Assembly (NCBI GenBank): GCA_903863315.1
Contig: CAIPBN010000063.1
Coordinates: 1-6,280, forward strand
Direction: 5' to 3'
From: an uncultured Verrucomicrobiota bacterium
GTDB lineage: Bacteria > Verrucomicrobiota > Verrucomicrobiia > Limisphaerales > SXTU01
Length of the DNA: 6,280 nt
The notes below the pieces were generated by a model, which was not told where the DNA came from, did no database searches, and worked only from the letters and a program-made list of their open reading frames with translations. Numbering within the stretch: the stretch's first letter is position 1; each line of letters starts with the position of its first letter. Shown here one piece after another: positions 1 to 5,551 of this stretch. The position numbers and the translations under genes are program-made.

Positions 1-1587
1 GCGGACAAGTTTGTTGCCGCCCGCGACGCGATGCTCGCCGAGGTCGAGAAGATGAAGGCCAGACCCGTGTCGAAGGCCGAGCTGTCGAAGGCCGTGAAGC
101 AGTTCACCGCCGGCACGCTCGCCACGCGCAAGACGATGGCCGGTCAGGCTCAGGACCTTGGCGGCAACTGGCTTGCCGCGAGCGACCTGAACTTCTCCCA
201 GCGCTTCCTCGACGCCGTGCGCCGCCTCAAACCCGCCGACCTCCAGCGCGTCGCCCGCCAGTATCTCACGCCGGAGAACCGCACACTCTACGCGCTCCTG
301 CCCGAAGGCACCGCGCCGAAAACGACCACGAACGTCGAGGTCAGCACGCGCAGCGACATCCAGTTGTTCAAACTGCCCAACGGCCTGCGCCTGCTCGTGA
401 AAGAGGACCATCGCCTGCCCTTCGTTCACTTCCGCGCCGGCCTGCGCGGCGGCGTGCTGGCCGAGAAGGCGACGAACTGCGGCACCAGCTCCATGCTCGC
501 GAAGCTGATGATGAAGGGCACCAAGACCCGCACCGCCGAGCAGCTCGCGACGGAAATCGAAAGCGTCGGCGGCAGCCTCGACACCTACAGCGGCAACAAC
601 AGCTTCGGCGTCACGGCTGAGGTGCTTCGCGAAGATTTCGCCCTCGGCCTCGAACTCCTGACCGAAGTGCTGCTGCGCCCGTCCTTCCCGAAAGCCGAGC
701 TGGAGCGCGAGCGTGAAATCCAACTCGGCAACCTCCGCCACCAGCGCGACGAGCTGCTCTCCAGTTGCTTCAAGCTCATGAAGCGCACCCTCTTCGGTGA
801 CACCGCCTACGGCCTCGATTCCCTCGGCACCGAAGCGACCGTGAAGGCCATGCAAGTCGCCGACCTCGCCGCGCTCCACAAGCAGCTCGTCACGCCGGAC
901 AACTGCGTCCTCGCCATCTACGGCGCGGTGGAGACGAAGAAAGTTGAGGCCACGGTAAAAAAAGCCTTCGCCCGCTGGAAGTCCCACGCGCAACCGAACG
1001 CGAAACCCCAGACCCAAGACGCCAGACCCCAGACCCGTCGCGCCAGCGACACGCGTGACAAGAAGCAGGCCGTCCTCGCCATCGGCTTTCCGGGCACCAC
1101 GATGCACCATGACGACCGCTACGCGCTGGACCTGATTCAGGAGGCGTGCAGCGACATGGGTTCGCGGCTTTTCACGCGCATCCGCGAGAAGCTTGGCCTG
1201 GCTTACTACGTGGGGGCACAGCACATGGCGGGGCTGGTTCCTGGCTATTTCGCCTTCTATTGCGGCACCGCACCGGAGAAGGCCGAGCTGGTGGAAAAGG
1301 AACTGCTGGCCGAGGCCGACTTGCTCCGCACCGAGGGTTTGAGTGAGCAGGAGCTGAAACGCGCGAAGGCGAAAATTGTCGGGCAGAAAAAAATCTCCCG
1401 CCAGGATCTCGGCGGGCAGGCGATGCTCCACGCGCTCGACGAGCTCTACGGTCTTGGTTACGCCCACCACGAGCAGGATGACGCGCGCTATGAGGCGGTG
1501 ACCTTGGCGCAGGTGAAGGCCGTGGCGGAGCGTTACTTGGCGCCCGACGCCAGCGCTGTGGCTGTGATCAGCGGACCTCTGTCGTAA
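1..1587 (+). CDS. M16 (insulinase-type) peptidase family protein, C-terminal part, 5' truncated by window
   Basis: The frame is open from base 1, so the true start lies upstream; 528 residues are visible (numbered here from the first codon). Residues 1-110 look like the end of a first M16 repeat. Residues from about 120 begin a second one (FKLPNGLRLLVKED, then an ESVGG segment near 187-191). Where active M16 enzymes have HxxEH, this repeat reads S164-M-L-A-K168, so both histidines and the glutamate are lost. The C-terminal subdomain keeps the family's SRLF...IREKLGLAYY stretch (about 388-403). Two-repeat M16 proteins often pair one zinc-bearing with one inactive repeat, so catalysis, if any, should lie in the missing N-terminal half. 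Such proteins are usually periplasmic or membrane-associated, but no signal peptide can be seen here. The linker at about 336-346 is encoded by a heptanucleotide repeat. Family call is firm; activity and substrate are unknown. Confidence 0.93.
   Translation, partial: ADKFVAARDAMLAEVEKMKARPVSKAELSKAVKQFTAGTLATRKTMAGQAQDLGGNWLAASDLNFSQRFLDAVRRLKPADLQRVARQYLTPENRTLYALLPEGTAPKTTTNVEVSTRSDIQLFKLPNGLRLLVKEDHRLPFVHFRAGLRGGVLAEKATNCGTSSMLAKLMMKGTKTRTAEQLATEIESVGGSLDTYSGNNSFGVTAEVLREDFALGLELLTEVLLRPSFPKAELEREREIQLGNLRHQRDELLSSCFKLMKRTLFGDTAYGLDSLGTEATVKAMQVADLAALHKQLVTPDNCVLAIYGAVETKKVEATVKKAFARWKSHAQPNAKPQTQDARPQTRRASDTRDKKQAVLAIGFPGTTMHHDDRYALDLIQEACSDMGSRLFTRIREKLGLAYYVGAQHMAGLVPGYFAFYCGTAPEKAELVEKELLAEADLLRTEGLSEQELKRAKAKIVGQKKISRQDLGGQAMLHALDELYGLGYAHHEQDDARYEAVTLAQVKAVAERYLAPDASAVAVISGPLS
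1007..1034 (+). repeat. Four-copy heptanucleotide tandem repeat (consensus CCCAGAC) inside the M16 gene
   Basis: Successive 7-mers read CCCAGAC, CCAAGAC, GCCAGAC and CCCAGAC, each differing from the consensus by at most one base, followed by a partial CC. The period is not a multiple of three, so gain or loss of a single unit would shift the M16 reading frame. It encodes a polar stretch (KPQTQDARPQT) in the linker between the N- and C-terminal subdomains of the second M16 repeat, a position where length variation should be tolerated structurally. Confidence 0.8.
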
Positions 1588-1758
1588 TCTGGGACAGGCC
1601 TTGGCGGGCTGGTGGACGTGGAGCCGTTTCAGGGGCAGGGCAGTGGCCAAAGGGGGCGCGGCTGGTTTTCTGATTGAATGTCGGAAGAAGCTGCCGATAC
1701 TCCGCCCGCAAACCATTGAATAAACCGGACTGCTCGTTGGGGCGAACGCATTGCGTGC
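1588..1758. other. Intergenic gap between the M16 gene and the zinc-ribbon gene
   Basis: No convincing small gene, RNA gene or intrinsic terminator is visible in these 171 bases. The best inverted repeats are weak: CCTTGGC at 1599-1605 against GCCAAAGG at 1646-1653 with one bulge and a 40-nt loop, and AGCCG at 1622-1626 against CGGCT at 1659-1663, which is followed by GGTTTTC but has only five pairs. A weak promoter candidate is listed separately. Confidence 0.5.
1674..1701 (+). promoter_or_regulatory. Weak sigma70-like promoter candidate for the zinc-ribbon gene / hemB unit
   Basis: TTGAAT (1674-1679) and GATACT (1696-1701) are separated by 16 bp. Each hexamer matches the consensus at four of six positions. 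The site is about 57 bp before the ATG at 1759. In GC-rich DNA such a match could be chance; it is listed because the 171-bp gap makes a new transcription start plausible here. Confidence 0.2.
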
Positions 1759-2697
1759 ATGAGTAAAGAGTCGTATTTGAAGGCCCCGTGCGCCCATTGC
1801 AACGGGCGCATCTCCTTCCCCGCCAGCGCCCGCGGCATGACCGTGGCCTGTCCGCATTGCGGCGGTCAGACCTTGCTGGATGCCGGAGCGGCCGCCGCAC
1901 CGGTTGAGGAAGCGGCTGCCCCCGAGCCCGAGCCGTCTGCTCCCGAGACTCCCCCCGCTGAACCGGCGCGGCCCAAGCCCACCCCCGTCGCCGCCCGTCC
2001 GGCGGCTTCCGCCCAAGGGGCAGCCGGCATCGGCAAACCGCTGACCGCCGTGCAACAGGCCGCCATCGCCGCCGCCCGGGCGTCCGCGCGTTCCACTGCC
2101 ACCGCAGCCAGCCGGCCCGGAGCCAAGCCCGCCGACAAGAAGCCGGCGGTGCTCAAGCCCGCCTGGACCGATGAGGAGGCTGCGGCATCCGAGGGCAAGC
2201 CGGTGCGGTGCGATTTCTGCGGAGCCAAGGTTCCGCGCGGTGAGTTGCGCTGCCCCGACTGCGGCACCGTGGTGCTGGCCAAGCAGGAAGCGCCCGCCAA
2301 GCCGAACTGGTTCCGCCGGGTGGGCTACACGCTGCTCTTTCTGTTGAGCATCGGCGCGGCTGTGGAGTGGGGCCGGCTCTACCTCTCCCTCCGGCCCAAG
2401 CTGGGCAAGGATGGCAAGCCGTTGAAGGAAGGCGTGGAACTGCTCAACCACAGCATGCAAGCCCAGCCGGGCACGGCCTTGATGTATGTCCGCGGCAACG
2501 TCACGAATCACTCGGACGTGCCCTACTTCTCGGTGAAGGTGGAGTGCGAGCTGCTCGACAAAACCGGGGCGTCTTTGGGGAAGGTTTCCGACACCCGCAT
2601 GGTGCTGGATGCGCACAAGCTCTTCCCCTTCAACGTCTCCATCCTGGACCCGGACGCAAAGAGCTACACAAACATCACCGTCTCCGCGCAACGTTGA
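1759..2697 (+). CDS. Twin zinc-ribbon, single-pass membrane protein with C-terminal FxLyD-like domain
   Basis: This 312-residue protein has a clear modular layout but no name I recognise. An N-terminal zinc ribbon uses Cys11/Cys14 and Cys31/Cys34 (CAHC...CPHC). A Pro/Ala-rich, low-complexity linker spans about 41-135. A second ribbon uses Cys151/Cys154 and Cys165/Cys168 (CDFC...CPDC). One hydrophobic segment at about 188-207 should cross the membrane, and the tail (about 240-312: YVRGNVTNHSDVPYFSVKVE...) resembles FxLyD-type beta-sandwich domains. With Arg/Lys just before the segment (KPNWFRR), the ribbons are probably cytoplasmic and the FxLyD part outside. No strong Shine-Dalgarno precedes the ATG, but it sits directly before the first CxxC and fits the family style. 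hemB follows 22 bp later, suggesting co-transcription. Function unknown; a scaffold or sensor role would be a guess. Confidence 0.85.
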   Translation: MSKESYLKAPCAHCNGRISFPASARGMTVACPHCGGQTLLDAGAAAAPVEEAAAPEPEPSAPETPPAEPARPKPTPVAARPAASAQGAAGIGKPLTAVQQAAIAAARASARSTATAASRPGAKPADKKPAVLKPAWTDEEAAASEGKPVRCDFCGAKVPRGELRCPDCGTVVLAKQEAPAKPNWFRRVGYTLLFLLSIGAAVEWGRLYLSLRPKLGKDGKPLKEGVELLNHSMQAQPGTALMYVRGNVTNHSDVPYFSVKVECELLDKTGASLGKVSDTRMVLDAHKLFPFNVSILDPDAKSYTNITVSAQR

Positions 2698-2719
2698 TGC
2701 CGGCGGCCGCAACCCTCTC

Positions 2720-3709
2720 ATGACTGCCCCCGCCTTCCCCGCTTACCGCCCGCGCCGCCTGCGCCAGTCGTCCGTGCTGCGCCGCATGGTGACGGAAACG
2801 CAGTTGTCCGCCCACCAGCTCGTGCTGCCGCTGTTCGCCCGGCCCGGCCGGAAGGAACGCCGCCCCATTGGCTCGATGCCGGGCGTGTTCCAATTGAGCG
2901 TGGATGAATTGCTGAAGGATGCGGCCGCCGCCTTCACCGCCGGCGTGCCGGCCGTGCTGCTCTTTGGCATACCGGACGCCAAGGACGAGAAAGCCTCTGG
3001 AGCTTACGCGCGGAACGGCATCGTCCAGCAGACGGTCCGCGCGCTCAAAAAGGAGCTGCCCGGCCTGTTGGTCATCACCGATGTCTGCCTCTGCGAATAC
3101 ATGAGCCACGGGCACTGCGGCCTAGTGCATCGTGCCGCCGGCAAGATTCTCAATGACCCCAGCCTCAAGCTGCTCGCCCGCACCGCCGCCAGCCATGCCG
3201 AGGCTGGCGCGGATGTGGTCGCCCCCAGCGATATGATGGATGGCCGGGTGCGGGCGATCCGCGCGGCACTGGACACGGACGGCTTCACGGACACGCCCAT
3301 CCTGGCCTACGCCGCCAAGTATGCTTCCGCTTTCTACGGCCCGTTCCGGGAGGCGGCGGAATCCGCTCCGCAGTTTGGCGACCGGCGCAGTTATCAGATG
3401 AACCCGGCCAATGCGGAGGAGGCCTTGCGCGAGGTTGCCTTGGACATCGCCGAGGGGGCCGACATGGTCATGGTGAAGCCCGCGCTCGCCTACTTGGACA
3501 TCCTGCACCGGGTGAAGGCGACATTCGGATACCCGACGGCTGCCTACGCGGTCAGCGGCGAGTATTCCATGATCAAGGCGGCGGCGGCGAAAGGCTGGAT
3601 TGACGAGCGCGCGGTCACCTTGGAAACCCTGCTGGGCATGCGCCGGGCGGGGGCGGACATCCTGATCACCTACTCGGCCAAGGAAGTCTGCGGCTGGCTA
3701 CAGGGCTGA
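2720..3709 (+). CDS. hemB: Delta-aminolevulinic acid dehydratase (porphobilinogen synthase), zinc-type
   Basis: HemB condenses two 5-aminolevulinate molecules into porphobilinogen, the first common tetrapyrrole precursor for haem, in the cytoplasm. The 329-residue length is normal for the family. Visible signatures are PRRLRQS near the N-terminus, the zinc-site motif DVCLCEYMSHGHCG with Cys123, Cys125 and Cys133, the MDGRV loop, the first Schiff-base lysine Lys200 (AYAAKYASAFYGPFR), SYQMNP, and the second Schiff-base lysine Lys253 (MVMVKPALAYLD), then AVSGEYSMIK. Glu238 aligns with the allosteric Mg site known from E. coli HemB (my manual alignment). The ATG at 2720 is preferred because the family's N-terminus begins there; the frame stays open further upstream but that stretch overlaps the preceding gene and looks non-homologous. 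No Shine-Dalgarno is visible, so translation may be coupled to the gene 22 bp upstream. One oddity: Met128 replaces the usual Thr in the zinc motif. Confidence 0.98.
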   Translation: MTAPAFPAYRPRRLRQSSVLRRMVTETQLSAHQLVLPLFARPGRKERRPIGSMPGVFQLSVDELLKDAAAAFTAGVPAVLLFGIPDAKDEKASGAYARNGIVQQTVRALKKELPGLLVITDVCLCEYMSHGHCGLVHRAAGKILNDPSLKLLARTAASHAEAGADVVAPSDMMDGRVRAIRAALDTDGFTDTPILAYAAKYASAFYGPFREAAESAPQFGDRRSYQMNPANAEEALREVALDIAEGADMVMVKPALAYLDILHRVKATFGYPTAAYAVSGEYSMIKAAAAKGWIDERAVTLETLLGMRRAGADILITYSAKEVCGWLQG

Positions 3710-3728
3710 GTGCCGTCCGGCGCTCAGC
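3705..3728. terminator. Hairpin between convergent hemB and FHA genes, possible terminator without U-tract
   Basis: GCTGAGTGCC (3705-3714) pairs with GGCGCTCAGC (3719-3728) around a four-base loop GTCC. This gives ten pairs on the hemB transcript, one of them G-U, and it includes the hemB stop codon. On the opposite strand the wobble becomes an A-C mismatch, so the structure favours the hemB direction. No T-run follows on either side, so it is not a classic intrinsic terminator. It is the only strong structure in the 33-bp gap between the two converging genes. Confidence 0.45.
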
Positions 3729-3742
3729 ACCACCGTCGGAAG

Positions 3743-4258
3743 CTACTTGTCGGCAAAGACGACGAACACCAGCACAACGACGATCACCACCGCCAAGAGG
3801 ATGCCAATGCCGATGAAAACCCACTTCGTCGTGTTGCTCTTTTTCTTGAACGGGGAGTTCTTGTCGAAGGTGGCAATTTTCTGGGTGCCCTGCTCCAAGT
3901 CGTTGAGCTTCACGCCTTGAGGCAGCACCGCCGTCTTGTCCAAAATCTTCTTTCCGGAGGCTCCGGTCGGCGCGGAGGGCTCCAGCCGGGCCTCGATGGA
4001 CCCAAACCGGACCACCTGCCCAATGGGCAGGGCCATCTCGGTCACCTGCTCGCCGTTGATGAACGTGCCGTTGGTCGAGTCCAGATCCTTGATGATGACA
4101 TCATTGCCCTTGAGCAAAATCTCACAGTGATGACTGGAGACGGAGGGCGCGGGGATCTGGAAGTTGTTGTCCTCCAACCGTCCGACCGTGGAACGCTCTG
4201 CCTTCAACTCGAAGGACCTACCGGTGAATCCTTCGGTTAGTAAGACAAGTCGCGGCAT
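3743..4258 (-). CDS. Tail-anchored FHA (forkhead-associated) domain protein
   Basis: FHA domains bind phosphothreonine peptides. This 171-residue protein has one at about residues 3-93, with Gly26-Arg27, the SxxH pattern Ser41-Ser-His-His44, and STNGTFING (Asn63-Gly64), all core FHA positions. A polar linker (about 94-145) rich in Lys and Thr leads to one strongly hydrophobic segment (about 147-168) that ends three residues before the stop, following Lys138-140. This is a tail-anchor layout with the FHA domain in the cytoplasm. It has its own promoter-like sequence and is convergent with hemB. No Ser/Thr kinase or secretion gene, the usual FHA partners, is visible in the window, so its partner is unknown. 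No clear Shine-Dalgarno precedes the ATG; the start is supported because the FHA fold's first strand (RLVLLTEG) begins at residue 3. Confidence 0.92.
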   Translation of the reverse strand: MPRLVLLTEGFTGRSFELKAERSTVGRLEDNNFQIPAPSVSSHHCEILLKGNDVIIKDLDSTNGTFINGEQVTEMALPIGQVVRFGSIEARLEPSAPTGASGKKILDKTAVLPQGVKLNDLEQGTQKIATFDKNSPFKKKSNTTKWVFIGIGILLAVVIVVVLVFVVFADK

Positions 4259-4278
4259 ACGTCGTTTGGTTTGACGGG

Positions 4279-4306
4279 ATTATTGTCAGGGCGAAAACCA
4301 AGTCAA
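4279..4306 (-). promoter_or_regulatory. Sigma70-type promoter for the FHA gene
   Basis: Read on the minus strand, TTGACT (4306-4301) and AATAAT (4284-4279) each match the consensus at five of six positions, with a 16-bp spacer. The AT-rich -10 stands out from the GC-rich surroundings. Transcription would start near 4272, leaving a leader of only about a dozen bases before the ATG at 4258, consistent with the absence of a Shine-Dalgarno. Confidence 0.6.
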
Positions 4307-4337
4307 CCGGTTTCGCGGCAGGGCATCGGCGAAACCA
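4290..4337. repeat. Three related half-sites (GGCGAAACC type) over the FHA promoter, alternating orientation
   Basis: Site A is GGCGAAAACCA (4290-4300), site B is the inverse GGTTTCGC (4309-4316), and site C is GGCGAAACCA (4328-4337). Their centres are about 18-20 bp apart. B and C form a perfect 8-bp inverted repeat around a 12-nt loop; A and B form a near-perfect one with one extra A. Site A lies in the promoter spacer and the -35 box lies between A and B. This may be an operator. Alternatively the B-C dyad, 17 bp past the stop of the deacetylase-like gene, may be that gene's terminator hairpin, though no T-run follows directly. Confidence 0.5.
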
Positions 4338-4352
4338 TCTCAGTTTAGAACT

Positions 4353-5498
4353 TCAACCCGCGAAATCACCACCACCGCCGGGCAGCCGCAGCCCTGCCAG
4401 GGTTCCGTCCGCGGCCGTTTGCACAACACAAAAGTCCGCTGGCTGGCCGGGGGCGATTTCGTTCTGCAAGCTCATCAGCTCCGCAGGTCGCTGGGCGAAA
4501 TGCGGCCAGACCGCCCGCCATGACTTGCCCAGCATCTGCGCCGCCCGCCGGATGCCGTCCACCGGGCGGAGCGCCGACCCGGCGAAGTTGGGCTTGCCCG
4601 GCTGGCGCACGATCTGGTCCGCGCCGACTTCCAGCTCAATGCTGCCAATCGTATAGCGGCCCGGTGGCGCGCCGGCGGCGGACATAGCGTCAGTGGTGTA
4701 GTAAATCCGTTCCGGCGACAGCACTCGGTGCATGGTGCGGAAAAGCATCGGCGACACATGGTAGGTGTCGGGAATCAGGCTGGGCACCAGCCCGGGCGTG
4801 TCAAACACCCGCCAGAGGACGTTGTCGTGCCGGTCAAGCTGCTGCGGAATCCCGTTCCCAAGGTGGGTGAAACCACGGGCCCCTGCTGCCACCGCCGCTT
4901 GCATTGCCTCCGCTGGGGCGTTCGTGTGGCCCAGGCTCACCACCATGCCCAGCGAGACCGCCAGGCGGATCGCCTCCAAGGCCCCGCCCCGGTCCGGAGC
5001 CACGGTGATCAGCACCGGGTCATTGCCGGTGGCGGCGCGCAGCTCGCGGATGTCCGACTCGGTCGCATCGCGCATCACGGCGGGATTGTGCGCGCCTTTG
5101 AAACCGATCTCGGGCGACAGAAACGGGCCTTCAATGTGCCAGCCCGCCATGGCCGCGCGCAGCTCGGGGTTCGCGTCGCGCAGAGCCTTCGCTTGCCGCA
5201 CACGGGCCATGAGCTTGGGCCACTCGTCGGTTATGAGCGTGAAGAAGAAACGTCCGCAACCATCCCGGCGCAACTGGCGCGCGGCGGAGAGCAGCAACTC
5301 CTCGGTCAGATGGTCGTCGCGTTGGAAATCCACGCCGCCGTAGCCGTTGATTTGGAGGTCAAACAGCGTCGGCGCAAGCCAGGTGTCGTCCGGCGCGGTG
5401 GTTGCGGGGGTGACTTCAGCAATGATGCCCTTGTTCCACGTCACGCGCAGCGCCTGGCCGCTGGCGAAGTGACGTCCAACAATTTCTCCGTGATGCAT
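4353..5498 (-). CDS. N-acetylglucosamine-6-phosphate deacetylase-like amidohydrolase, divergent
   Basis: The NagA family removes acetate from GlcNAc-6-phosphate during amino-sugar and cell-wall recycling. This 381-residue protein has the family length and metal-site order: DLQINGYGG with Gln49 (E. coli NagA also has Gln here), HIEGPFLSPE with Glu123, GAHNP, SLGHTNA with His191, THLGNG with His212 and Asn215, DTYHV with His247, and the catalytic-type Asp270 in TTDAMSAAG. It reads THLGNGIPQ followed by DRHDN where E. coli has THLYNAM, a region near the substrate, so the exact sugar is uncertain and I give no symbol. AGGAA six bases before the ATG supports the start. An AraC-family regulator ends 53 bp upstream on the same strand, suggesting local control of a sugar pathway; no nagB, PTS or GntR-type regulator is visible. 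Family is firm, substrate is inferred. Confidence 0.88.
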   Translation of the reverse strand: MHHGEIVGRHFASGQALRVTWNKGIIAEVTPATTAPDDTWLAPTLFDLQINGYGGVDFQRDDHLTEELLLSAARQLRRDGCGRFFFTLITDEWPKLMARVRQAKALRDANPELRAAMAGWHIEGPFLSPEIGFKGAHNPAVMRDATESDIRELRAATGNDPVLITVAPDRGGALEAIRLAVSLGMVVSLGHTNAPAEAMQAAVAAGARGFTHLGNGIPQQLDRHDNVLWRVFDTPGLVPSLIPDTYHVSPMLFRTMHRVLSPERIYYTTDAMSAAGAPPGRYTIGSIELEVGADQIVRQPGKPNFAGSALRPVDGIRRAAQMLGKSWRAVWPHFAQRPAELMSLQNEIAPGQPADFCVVQTAADGTLAGLRLPGGGGDFAG

Positions 5499-5504
5499 GG
5501 CCGA

Positions 5505-5509
5505 TTCCT
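5505..5509 (-). promoter_or_regulatory. Shine-Dalgarno site of the deacetylase-like gene
   Basis: On the minus strand AGGAA lies six bases before the ATG at 5498. It is the clearest ribosome binding site in the window and fixes the start of the amidohydrolase; the other three visible starts have nothing comparable. Confidence 0.7.
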
Positions 5510-5551
5510 AGCGTGGGCGAGGATGGGGAACGAGCAAAATTACTCCGCGCC

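Noticed and set aside
1599..1663. Possible intrinsic terminator after the M16 gene
   Set aside because: The stems have only five to seven pairs with 32-40 nt loops and no proper T-run, which is too weak to call.
1870..2170. GC-rich low-complexity stretch as a possible repeat element
   Set aside because: It is explained by the Pro/Ala codons of the protein linker; no exact repeat unit is visible.
1866..2300. Minus-strand open frame opposite the Pro/Ala-rich linker
   Set aside because: It is the Ala/Gly/Ser-rich mirror of a low-complexity GC-rich stretch, with no motif.
2609..2719. N-terminal extension of hemB from an upstream ATG
   Set aside because: The extra 37 residues are Ser/Thr/Arg-rich, overlap the end of the zinc-ribbon gene in another frame and are not HemB-like; the ATG at 2720 gives the normal length.
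3710..4240. Plus-strand open frame opposite the FHA gene
   Set aside because: The FHA domain and TM on the minus strand are unmistakable; the plus-strand translation has no recognisable motif and only mirrors that gene.
4305..4312. Perfect 8-bp palindrome AACCGGTT
   Set aside because: Too short to be significant alone; it overlaps the -35 box and site B and is covered by the half-site finding.
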